A stretch of 56,538 bases of DNA from an uncultured Clostridia bacterium. GTDB taxonomy: Bacteria; Bacillota; Clostridia; Oscillospirales; Ruminococcaceae. The stretch spans positions 1-56,538 of the forward strand of contig CALXAM010000004.1 in NCBI GenBank assembly GCA_944386285.1, written 5' to 3'. The first letter of the stretch is position 1; every line of letters starts with the position of its first letter. The position numbers were made by a program, and so were the translations under genes. The notes under the pieces were generated by a model. It did not search any database. It saw only the letters and a program-made list of their open reading frames with translations, and had not been told where the DNA came from. Positions 6,860-14,799 of this stretch are shown here, piece after piece.

Positions 6860-9212
6860 AACACTACTTGAAAAACCGTTTGTTCTGCTGGATGGTGCGA
6901 TGGGAACAATGCTTCAGAAAAAAGGAGTCAAGCCGTCAACAGTGATGGAGACACTTAGCATCACATCGCCTGAATGGATTGAAGAAATTCATCGTGCATA
7001 TCGTCTGGCAGGTTCAGATATTTTGTATGCAAACACATTCGGTGCAAACCGGCTAAAGCTCGAAAAGACGGGCTATACTGTGGAGGAAATTGTATCCGCT
7101 TCGATGTCGATTGCGAAACATGCCGCTGACGGTGCGCTTTGTGCATTGGATATCGGTCCGACCGGTAAACTGTTGGAACCAAACGGAAGTCTTTCGTTTG
7201 AAGATGCCTACGATGTTTTTTCAGAAGTCGTGCAGGCAGGCGTACGTGCGGGAGCTGATCTGATTGCGATTGAAACGATGACAGATCTCTATGAAATGCG
7301 TGCAGCACTGCTTGCCGCAAAGGAAAACAGTGATTTGCCGGTGATCTGTACGATGACGTTTGAAGCAGACGGCAGAACGTTCACCGGTACGGATATTTAT
7401 TCTGCTGCTGTTTCCATGACTGCGCTCGGGGCGGATGCGATCGGCATTAACTGTTCGCTTGGACCGAAAGAGGCCGGTGCCCTTGTGCGCAAAATGCACG
7501 AGATAACAGATTTGCCGACGATTTTAAAGCCCAATGCAGGATTGCCTGACCCGACGACCGGTGCCTATCATGTAGATGCGCTGCAGTTTGCGCGTGAGAT
7601 TGCTGAGGCAGCATCATACGGCATTTCGTTTGTGGGTGGATGCTGCGGTACGACGCCTGAATATATCCGTGAAGTGAAACAAGCGCTTGCACAAATAAAG
7701 CCAGTACGGCAGGCGAAGAAAGAAATTTTGTTTGTGTGCAGCGCCACGAAGACAGTAGCAGTTGATCGGGTGCGTGTGATCGGCGAACGCATCAATCCGA
7801 CCGGAAAAAAACGGTTTAAAGAGGCACTTGTCAATCGTGAAATTGATTATATTCTTTCGCAGGGACTTTCTCAGGTAGAGGCTGGTGCCGACATCTTAGA
7901 TGTGAACGTAGGACTGCCGCAGATTGATGAGAACGAAATGATGGTAACGGTTGTGAAATCCTTGCAGAGTGTGATTGATGCACCGCTTCAGATCGATTCT
8001 TCTTCCGCGCAGGTGATCGCTTCTGCGCTGCGCGTATATAACGGAAAAGCGATTGTTAACTCCGTCAACGGTGACGATGAGGTGCTCGATACAGTGCTGC
8101 CGCTTGTCAAACGTTATGGCGCGGCGGTTGTCGGTTTGACGCTTGATGCAGGCGGCATCCGTAAAACAGCAGAAGAACGGTTTGCCATTGCGAAGAAAAT
8201 CGTGGACCGCGCACTTTTTTACGGAATTGCACGAAACGATATTTGCATTGACTGTTTGACACTGACCGCTTCTGCTGAGCAGGAAGCAGCGATGGAAACC
8301 ATTCGCGCAGTGTGTATGGTGCGTGAACAGCTCCATGTGAATGCAGTGCTTGGCGTGTCGAACATTTCGTTTGGCCTCCCGAATCGTCCGCTTGTGAACC
8401 GTACATTTTTAACGCTCGCCATGGGTGCGGGTTTAAATCTTCCGATTATGAATCCGAATGATAAAGAAATGATGGATGCGGTGCGTGCGTATTCCATGCT
8501 CTCCTGCGATGACAGAGGTGCAAATGAGTTTGTGGCTTATTATGGCTCTGATTCTCCGCAAAAGAAAGTAGAAGCTGCACCCGCTGATCCTCGTACGTTG
8601 GAAGAAGCTGTTTTTCACGGGCTTCGAGGGGAATCGGCTTCGCTGACCAAAACACTGCTTGAATCAAACGAGCCGATGACGATTGTAAATACCATGCTGA
8701 TTCCTGCGCTTGACCGGGCAGGGGAACTGTTTGAATCAGGAAAACTGTTTTTACCGCAGCTGATTCAATGCGCACAGGCGGCACAGGCTTCGTTTGGTGT
8801 GATTCGCGAAATGATGGCTTCCAAAGGAGAAGCCTCTGTGAGCAAAGGAAAAATTATATTGGCGACCGTAAAAGGTGATATTCATGATATCGGTAAGAAT
8901 ATCGTGAAGGTGCTGCTTGAAAACTATGGATTTACGGTGATTGATTTGGGGCGCGATGTAGACCCCGAACTGATTGTCAAAACGGCCAAGGAAATGGATG
9001 TATCACTGGTCGGATTAAGTGCACTGATGACAACAACGCTTGCCAGTATGGAAAAAACGGTCATTCGATTAAAAGAGGAAAAACCGGATTGTACCGTGCT
9101 CGTTGGAGGTGCTGTATTGACACCGGAATATGCACAAAAGATTGGCGCAGATTATTACGCAAAAGATGCAAAAGAGTCTGTCGATATTGCACAGCGCGTT
9201 TTATGTAAATAA
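6849..9212 (+). CDS. metH: Cobalamin-dependent methionine synthase lacking the activation domain
   Basis: A 787-residue enzyme that transfers the methyl group of 5-methyl-THF to homocysteine through cobalamin. Domains in order: homocysteine-binding barrel (about 1-290, zinc ligands in NCS near residue 200 and in GGCCG near 265), pterin-binding barrel (about 310-570, RINPTGK at its start), B12 cap helices (about 590-665) and B12-binding Rossmann domain with DIHDIGKN near residue 675, whose His is the cobalt ligand. The fourth, reactivation, domain of the 1200-residue E. coli type is absent and is encoded by the preceding gene. The start is the GTG at 6849 after AAAAGGGGGA. A strong terminator closes the operon. 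Confidence 0.95.
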   Translation: MDVKTLLEKPFVLLDGAMGTMLQKKGVKPSTVMETLSITSPEWIEEIHRAYRLAGSDILYANTFGANRLKLEKTGYTVEEIVSASMSIAKHAADGALCALDIGPTGKLLEPNGSLSFEDAYDVFSEVVQAGVRAGADLIAIETMTDLYEMRAALLAAKENSDLPVICTMTFEADGRTFTGTDIYSAAVSMTALGADAIGINCSLGPKEAGALVRKMHEITDLPTILKPNAGLPDPTTGAYHVDALQFAREIAEAASYGISFVGGCCGTTPEYIREVKQALAQIKPVRQAKKEILFVCSATKTVAVDRVRVIGERINPTGKKRFKEALVNREIDYILSQGLSQVEAGADILDVNVGLPQIDENEMMVTVVKSLQSVIDAPLQIDSSSAQVIASALRVYNGKAIVNSVNGDDEVLDTVLPLVKRYGAAVVGLTLDAGGIRKTAEERFAIAKKIVDRALFYGIARNDICIDCLTLTASAEQEAAMETIRAVCMVREQLHVNAVLGVSNISFGLPNRPLVNRTFLTLAMGAGLNLPIMNPNDKEMMDAVRAYSMLSCDDRGANEFVAYYGSDSPQKKVEAAPADPRTLEEAVFHGLRGESASLTKTLLESNEPMTIVNTMLIPALDRAGELFESGKLFLPQLIQCAQAAQASFGVIREMMASKGEASVSKGKIILATVKGDIHDIGKNIVKVLLENYGFTVIDLGRDVDPELIVKTAKEMDVSLVGLSALMTTTLASMEKTVIRLKEEKPDCTVLVGGAVLTPEYAQKIGADYYAKDAKESVDIAQRVLCK

Positions 9213-9220
9213 GAAAAAAC

Positions 9221-9258
9221 AAAAGGGCACCGCCTTTTCAAGCGGTGCCCTTTTGTTT
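9221..9258 (+). terminator. Terminator of the methionine operon
   Basis: A 13-bp stem with arms 9221-9233 and 9242-9254, GC-rich in the middle, followed by TTTTG. It lies 8 bases after the metH stop. The next 220 bases to fruK are AT-rich with no gene that I can see. Confidence 0.9.
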
Positions 9259-9475
9259 GGGTATGGATATATAAAAAAGAGAAGAGATCGAATAAATAAA
9301 AACCTTTTGTATATTTTTCATTATACACTTGTGAATGAAAATGTCAATGTAAGAACAGGCAAGAATAAAAGAAAAGCAAGAATATCATATGGGAAAACAA
9401 GAAAATGAAAGTCATTTCATAACAAAAACAGATCAAATTGGATATATTTTTGTTTTATTCTATAACATTGTTCTA

Positions 9476-10390
9476 TTATTGTTGTTTTTCATGGGAATAA
9501 TAGAGTGATTCAATTTCTTCTTTTGTTGCAAGCCAGGAGGAAAAAGCAGTAGCAGAGCCTGCACAGATTCCAAGTTTTAATGCGTGAGAAAATGACTTTG
9601 TTTGAAGCCATCCCGCTAAAAATCCAGCAACCATGGAATCACCGGCGCCAACGGAATAAACAAGTGTACCGGTAGGTGCTTGTGCAAAAAAAGTTTCTCC
9701 TGATTCTGTCACCAGAACAGCGCCCTGTTCTGCCATGGAGATCAGTACGTTTCTTGCACCTTTCTCTTGAAGCTGTTTGGCGTAGAAGACCGCCTCATCT
9801 TTTGTTTCGATTGTCACATGAAACAATGCACCTAACTCATGATGATTCGGCTTAATTAAAAACGGATGATAGGAGAGAGAATCAAAAAGCAATTCACCGG
9901 AAACATCCACGACCGTCTCAATACCTTGTTGGGAGGCGATTGTTAATAGCTGTGTGTAGGTGCCGCTGGAAAGAGAAGATGGAATACTCCCTGCGATGAC
10001 AAGAAAATCATCCTGTTTCATGAGAGAAACCTGTTGGATTAAACATTGAAACGCTTCTTCATCGATGATCGGACCGCTTCCGTTTAGTTCGGTTTCCTGA
10101 TTCCCTGTTACTTTGACATTGATACGAGTAAATCCATTTTTGAGTGGAATCAGCGCAGAGGGACAACCTTCATGTTCAAGGAGCCGGCGAAGCTCTTCGC
10201 CTGTGAATCCTGCACAAAACCCGAGTGCTTTTGATGTAACGCCAAGCCGGTTTAATACAATAGAAACATTGATTCCTTTTCCGCCTGGATAGATGACCTC
10301 ATCTTTTGTTCGAATAACGGAACCAACACAATCACCAGCGGTGTGTGCAACGTAGTCAAGAGACGGATTGAGCGTGATTGTAGCGATCAT
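9476..10390 (-). CDS. fruK: 1-phosphofructokinase family (PfkB) kinase
   Basis: A 304-residue PfkB-family sugar-phosphate kinase, the length of FruK. The N-terminal PfkB pattern GGKGINVS (about 38-45) and the C-terminal anion hole/catalytic motif GAGDSMVAGF (about 250-259) are intact. The N-terminal signature TLNPSLDY is typical of 1-phosphofructokinases, which make fructose-1,6-bisphosphate from the fructose-1-phosphate released by a fructose PTS. Tagatose-6-phosphate kinase is the close alternative. No fruA PTS gene or DeoR regulator is adjacent, unlike the common fru operon. The start ATG has AAGGAG 10 bases upstream. Confidence 0.85.
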   Translation of the reverse strand: MIATITLNPSLDYVAHTAGDCVGSVIRTKDEVIYPGGKGINVSIVLNRLGVTSKALGFCAGFTGEELRRLLEHEGCPSALIPLKNGFTRINVKVTGNQETELNGSGPIIDEEAFQCLIQQVSLMKQDDFLVIAGSIPSSLSSGTYTQLLTIASQQGIETVVDVSGELLFDSLSYHPFLIKPNHHELGALFHVTIETKDEAVFYAKQLQEKGARNVLISMAEQGAVLVTESGETFFAQAPTGTLVYSVGAGDSMVAGFLAGWLQTKSFSHALKLGICAGSATAFSSWLATKEEIESLYYSHEKQQ

Positions 10391-10419
10391 GAAAACATGC
10401 TCCTTATGCTTTTTTCTCT

Positions 10420-10448
10420 ATCATAACATGGATTTTTACATTGGTAAA
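10420..10448 (-). promoter_or_regulatory. Promoter of fruK
   Basis: On the minus strand TTTACC (10448-10443) and TATGAT (10425-10420) are separated by 17 bases, 30 bases before the ATG. Confidence 0.5.
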
Positions 10449-10475
10449 CGTCTTTTGATAAAATTCTGTTTACAT

Positions 10476-10510
10476 TTGTTTCACGATGGTGGCACAGTTG
10501 TTTCACGATG
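10476..10510 (+). promoter_or_regulatory. Tandem 13-bp direct repeat upstream of htrA
   Basis: TTGTTTCACGATG occurs at 10476-10488 and again at 10498-10510, a period of 22 bp or two helical turns. Each copy is followed by a related GC-rich sequence ending in GCAC. It lies about 80-110 bases before the htrA start. Tandem direct repeats one or two turns apart are typical of response-regulator sites; which regulator binds is unknown. Confidence 0.5.
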
Positions 10511-10587
10511 TGCGCACGAAATCAATACATAATCGTAAAACTGCAATGGTAAACTAAAGGCATCAAATGATAGAGAGGAACATGAAT

Positions 10588-12036
10588 ATGACATTTGAAG
10601 AACAAAATCAATTTGGATATAAAGACAATGGATCTGAAACAAACAACATCCCTGAGCAGGAGAGTTCTCAAATGAACGCTGCATCTCAATGGGAAAATAC
10701 TGCTTCGGCAGAGCAAGCGCCGTTAAACAGCGAGTCATTTGAGAATGAGGCACAGGAAAGTGCAGCACAAAACGAACCGTATCAAAATGCGCCGTTTTAT
10801 CCGAATCCAGAGCAAACGGATTATACTGCATGGCAGCAAGATCCTATTCCTCAGTGGACAGCACCGGCCGGAACACAAAAACCGCCGAAAAAACACGGAA
10901 AAGGCAAATGGGCAGCGCTTTTAATGGCTGGCTGCTTTGTGCTCGGTGTTGTGGGCAGTGCAGCAGGTACAGCGGTGTTTAACAGCAAATGGTTTGAAAA
11001 TTTGGTATCACCGCAGTCAGAATCTTCTAGTTCAAATGGAAGCGCACTGAATACATCGAGCGATTCTACCACGAATCCGACATCTGTTACAGAAGTTGCA
11101 GAACTTACTGCGAACAGCGTTGTTGAAATTACAACCGAAAGTGTTACGACAGGTAACTTCCTTCAACAGCAGATTTTAACCGGTGCAGGCAGCGGTGTGA
11201 TTATTACAGCTGATGGATATATTTTAACCAATAACCACGTCATTGAGGATTCCAATAAAATCACGGTGACGCTGCGTGATGGAACACAGTATGAAGCAAC
11301 GCTTGTAGGCACAGATACACAGACAGACTTAGCGGTCATTAAAATTGAAGCAGACGGATTACAGCCGGCTGTTTTTGGAAATTCGGATGATTTAAAAGTC
11401 GGAGAGCAAGCCGTTGTCATCGGTAACCCGCTCGGTCAGCTGGGCGGATCGGTCACCAGTGGAATTATCAGTGCATTGGATCGTGAAATTACGATTGACG
11501 GTCAGGTCATGACACTGCTGCAAACAGATGCAGCGGTAAACCCCGGAAACTCTGGCGGCGGTCTGTTTAACGCGAAAGGCGAATTAGTGGGAATCATCAA
11601 TGCAAAATCAAGCGGTGAAGATGTAGAAGGCATCGGCTTTGCAATTCCGTCGAATACCGCAAAGAGCGTTGCGGATGAACTGATGAAAAATGGATATGTA
11701 TCCGGTCGTGCGTCGCTTGGAATCAGCGTTGTACAGATTGACGATGCACAAACGGCAATGATGTATCGTGTGGATACCGTCGGCGTCTATATTTTAAGTG
11801 TAAACGAAGGTTCCGGTGCAGAAAAAGCTGGTTTGCAGGCTGGTGACCGTATTATCACAATCAATGATACAGAGGTACTTGAAACTGCAGATATCACGTC
11901 AGTACTCAGCACGCTGAGTGTAGGAGATACAGTCACATTAACGATCTCCAGAAACGGAAAGATTGGGACTGCAACGGTTACACTGCAGGAACAAACAGCG
12001 CAGCAGTCGACAACAGACGAAAGCAGCGCAGCATAA
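10588..12036 (+). CDS. htrA: HtrA/DegP-like membrane-anchored serine protease with PDZ domain
   Basis: About 482 residues. A long Gln/Asn/Glu/Pro-rich cytoplasmic N-terminus (about 1-110) precedes one membrane anchor (GCFVLGVVGSAAGTAVF), a Ser-rich linker, a trypsin-like protease domain and one C-terminal PDZ domain. The catalytic triad is visible: His in TNNHV, Asp in QTDLAV, Ser in PGNSGGG. It degrades or refolds damaged proteins outside the membrane. Two other in-frame ATGs are possible (10567 and 10582); 10588 is favoured because AGAGAGGA lies 8-9 bases before it. A perfect-stem terminator follows, so the gene is probably monocistronic. The direct repeats upstream suggest stress regulation. 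Confidence 0.92.
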   Translation: MTFEEQNQFGYKDNGSETNNIPEQESSQMNAASQWENTASAEQAPLNSESFENEAQESAAQNEPYQNAPFYPNPEQTDYTAWQQDPIPQWTAPAGTQKPPKKHGKGKWAALLMAGCFVLGVVGSAAGTAVFNSKWFENLVSPQSESSSSNGSALNTSSDSTTNPTSVTEVAELTANSVVEITTESVTTGNFLQQQILTGAGSGVIITADGYILTNNHVIEDSNKITVTLRDGTQYEATLVGTDTQTDLAVIKIEADGLQPAVFGNSDDLKVGEQAVVIGNPLGQLGGSVTSGIISALDREITIDGQVMTLLQTDAAVNPGNSGGGLFNAKGELVGIINAKSSGEDVEGIGFAIPSNTAKSVADELMKNGYVSGRASLGISVVQIDDAQTAMMYRVDTVGVYILSVNEGSGAEKAGLQAGDRIITINDTEVLETADITSVLSTLSVGDTVTLTISRNGKIGTATVTLQEQTAQQSTTDESSAA

Positions 12037-12070
12037 CAACGCGTTTTCCTTTTCATTTCTCTCTCACATA

Positions 12071-12115
12071 AAAAAAGCAGAGGCGGACAAGAATTTGTCC
12101 GCCTCTGCTTTTTGT
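12071..12115 (+). terminator. Terminator of htrA
   Basis: Arms 12077-12090 and 12095-12108 form a 14-bp stem around a 4-base loop, with an A-run before and a T-run after it. Confidence 0.9.
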
Positions 12116-12209
12116 TGATTTGATAAAATCAGGTATGCGTGTAAATGCCAGAAAGCATGCGCATTGCATGTAGTGCTTGCAAAAGCTTAGACGATCCGTG
12201 GTATTTGAT

Positions 12210-12991
12210 TTATAAAGCTCTCATATCATGTAACTGCTTTGCTTTTTGATAGGCACGATCTAAAAACTCCTGAATCGATAAATCTTCATAATCCCAATTC
12301 ATAGGTTCGAGCGTTGTTGCACCTTGATAACCTGTAAGCGCTATTTTTTTCATAACGCTCATCCAATTGATATTACCATCAAAAGGAAGCTGATGCTGAT
12401 TGTATTTTCCGCCGTTGTCCTGCAAATGCAATGCCATTAAACGATTTCCGTATTTGTTAAGCAGATCAATCTCAGGAGCATAGTTTTGATGATGACAACT
12501 GTCATAACAGAACCCTACATCGTTTGAATCAAACGTGTTCAGCACGATATCCAGATTCTTTATATTTTCTAAATTTTCAAATGCGATTTTAACTTTTTTA
12601 TTTTCTGCTTGATGAATGATATTCTCTAATCTTTTTAATCCAAGTTTATTAACAGGATATGTATCAGTGGGCAAATGGATTACCATGGTAGGAATATCGA
12701 AAGCAGCACAATCTTCTACACATTGCAGATATGTTTGATAAACACTTTCTCCATCCAAATGATCTGATGATAAATCATTCTGCTCATGAACCGGCGTATG
12801 GATATTCTCTATTTTTAGTCCCGCTTTTTCTGCCAGCCGCGCATCCTCTTGATATCCTGTACCTCTTCCGAATTTATCGCTCCACCATAACATCACACAG
12901 TCAAATCCGGCGCGTTTTATTCGTCTGTATCGTTCTTCAAAAGGCACGTCAAGCTTCCGCCATAACCAAAACAATCGTATATCCCTATCAT
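12210..12991 (-). CDS. Sugar-phosphate isomerase/epimerase-like TIM barrel, probable frameshift near the start
   Basis: The main frame (12974-12210) encodes a xylose-isomerase/AP-endonuclease-2-like barrel: GFDCVMLWW near the N-terminus, FENLENI and FCYDSCHHQN in the middle, metal-binding Glu/His/Asp positions, and TTLEPMNWDYED near the end. Its first in-frame start is only a TTG with no ribosome site. An ATG at 12991-12989 with AGAGGA six bases upstream opens a different frame reading MIGIYDCFGYGG, which is how such proteins normally begin, and then hits a stop. One extra base near 12955-12956 (AA read as AAA on the coding strand) would join the two into one protein of about 260 residues. 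So either the gene has a one-base deletion or the sequence has an error. The substrate is unknown. Confidence 0.75.
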
Positions 12992-13046
12992 AATTTCCTC
13001 TTCTTTCAGTTTTGAAATCTCAAAGGCTATTTTGGTTTTAATGTTG

Positions 13047-13781
13047 TTATAATATAATTTTTTCTTCAGGCTTTGGCACAATCAATCGTTCTTGAACGGA
13101 CTGCGGCAAAGCGGCTTTGAGTTCCTCTACATAGCCATGTGCCCAGAAATAATTGACAGGAGGCTCTTCGTATGTTCCAAAGTGTTGGCAAATGATATGT
13201 GTTGGATGAAGCCATTCGATCAGGCGAATCGATCCATTGATGTGTGTATTGTGCTCTGTAGGAGAGAGAAACAATCCATCAACAGGGTGCATTTCCGTGT
13301 GTTCTTCCAGCAAAAGTGTGTCGCCCGGCTGATAAAATCGTTTGCCATTCAGTGTGAACACATAACCGCAGTCGTTTACATCAGCGCCGCTGTATACGGT
13401 GCCATGCTTATGTCCGTGAATCGCACGAATCGTCTGATAGGAAATGGTATGTAAGGAGCCGCTGTGTCCAGGTGTGACAAAAACAGCGCGTTCAGCGAGA
13501 TCGGGAATGGAATTTGCTTTTTCCCGGCAGCTTTCAGGAATGATGAAACGACAACGACTGTTGTGTAATAACCATACTGCCGTCTGTGTACTGAAATGGT
13601 CTTCGTGTGCATGTGTGTAGCAGACGAAATCAGCTTGCAAGCATCGGCTTTTGGTTTCTTTAGAGGGAAACCAAATCCGTTCTGAATGAAACAAATCCGG
13701 GTCTGTCAGAATCGTAGTGCTTTGATCTGATAAAAGAAAACCATCGTTTCCAACCCATTCAATCATACATTCACTCATCAT
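13047..13781 (-). CDS. Metallo-beta-lactamase-fold hydrolase, UlaG-like
   Basis: About 244 residues. The metal-binding motif HAHEDH (HxHxDH type) is intact, with TDPD upstream, a His in VTPGHSG, and later GHKHG, PGDT and CQHFGT motifs typical of the UlaG/L-ascorbate-6-phosphate lactonase-like branch. It probably hydrolyses a sugar lactone or a phosphodiester in the cytoplasm; the substrate cannot be stated. The longer open frame upstream lacks a ribosome site, while GAAGG lies 5 bases before the ATG at 13781 (the next codon is also ATG). It points the same way as the preceding isomerase gene and may share its sugar-metabolic role, but the spacing does not prove an operon. Confidence 0.8.
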   Translation of the reverse strand: MMSECMIEWVGNDGFLLSDQSTTILTDPDLFHSERIWFPSKETKSRCLQADFVCYTHAHEDHFSTQTAVWLLHNSRCRFIIPESCREKANSIPDLAERAVFVTPGHSGSLHTISYQTIRAIHGHKHGTVYSGADVNDCGYVFTLNGKRFYQPGDTLLLEEHTEMHPVDGLFLSPTEHNTHINGSIRLIEWLHPTHIICQHFGTYEEPPVNYFWAHGYVEELKAALPQSVQERLIVPKPEEKIIL

Positions 13782-13852
13782 ATACGCCTTCTTTCTTTTT
13801 TTCATCATAACAAAATAGTATGGAAAATACAAATATTGTTTTCTGTAGGAAA

Positions 13853-13885
13853 CAGCGAAGCTGCGGAATAACCGCAGCTTCGCTG
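13853..13885 (-). terminator. Hairpin terminator after the glycyl radical enzyme/activase pair
   Basis: A perfect 14-bp stem has arms 13853-13866 and 13872-13885 around a 5-base loop. On the minus strand it lies 33 bases after the activase stop and runs into TTTCC, a weak T-tract. Confidence 0.7.
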
Positions 13886-13917
13886 ATCCACTCTCTTCTC
13901 TTTTTATATATATTATC

Positions 13918-14796
13918 TTATTCGATTTCAGCGCGCCAAGCAGCAGTCTGTTCCTTTGTTGGAACCGTCACATCACGCATCAAATAGCTTTTTCCAATGT
14001 TTTTCCATTTCACAGCGCCGATGTCATGATACGGCATAACTTCTGCACCAATGATATTTGGATATGTGCGTTTGATTTGCCGGATGGTTTCAAAATGTGC
14101 ATCACAGTCGTTTACCCCCGGAATGATCGGACAACGCAGTAAAACGGGTTTGTTCATTTGAGCCAGCAGTGCAAGGCTTTCATAGACCGGTTCGTTTGGT
14201 GCGCCAGTGTAGTATTTATGCTGGTCGCTGTCATAATGCTTAAAGTCAAGCAGGAATAAATCAACCAACTCGCAAAGTGCCGTTAATCGTTCCTTGGACA
14301 CCACACCGTTTGTTTCAATGCAGGTATGAATGTTTTCCTGTTTGCACAATGTAAGCAGCTCGCACAAAAAGTCAAACTGCATCGTTGCCTCGCCGCCGGA
14401 AACAGTGATACCGCCGCCGGAACGTCCGTAATACGGTAAATCCTTGCGTACTACTTCCATCACTTCTTCGGCAGTCATAGATTGACCGATTGTTTGAATT
14501 GCACCTGCCGGACAAGCGGCTGCACATGCGCCGCACTGTACGCATTGATCAAATGAGAAATGATGTTCGCCGGTTTCTTTGTCGATCTGATGAACGCCCT
14601 GCTTGCATACGGCCTCACATGCACCACAGGAAGTACATTTTACGGTGTCTACTTCAAGCTGCGGTTCACAGGAAAATGATTCCGGATTGTGACACCATGC
14701 ACAGGAGAGATTGCATCCCTTTAAGAATACGGTGGTACGAATCCCAGGACCGTCGTGCAGTGAAAAACGCTGGATATTAAATACTGTTCCGTGCAT
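13918..14796 (-). CDS. Glycyl radical enzyme activase (radical SAM)
   Basis: A 292-residue radical SAM enzyme that abstracts hydrogen from the glycine of the adjacent glycyl radical enzyme. The AdoMet cluster is Cys28, Cys32 and Cys35 (CxxxCxxC). It has an inserted double ferredoxin domain with Cys54, 57, 60, 64 and Cys85, 88, 91, 95, found in activases of dehydratase/lyase-type glycyl radical enzymes but absent from the pyruvate formate-lyase activase. GGITVSGGEA follows, then the AdoMet-binding barrel. Its ATG comes 3 bases after the stop of the enzyme gene, with GAGGAGTG inside that gene's end, so the two are co-translated partners. Confidence 0.92.
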   Translation of the reverse strand: MHGTVFNIQRFSLHDGPGIRTTVFLKGCNLSCAWCHNPESFSCEPQLEVDTVKCTSCGACEAVCKQGVHQIDKETGEHHFSFDQCVQCGACAAACPAGAIQTIGQSMTAEEVMEVVRKDLPYYGRSGGGITVSGGEATMQFDFLCELLTLCKQENIHTCIETNGVVSKERLTALCELVDLFLLDFKHYDSDQHKYYTGAPNEPVYESLALLAQMNKPVLLRCPIIPGVNDCDAHFETIRQIKRTYPNIIGAEVMPYHDIGAVKWKNIGKSYLMRDVTVPTKEQTAAWRAEIE

Positions 14797-14799
14797 GAA

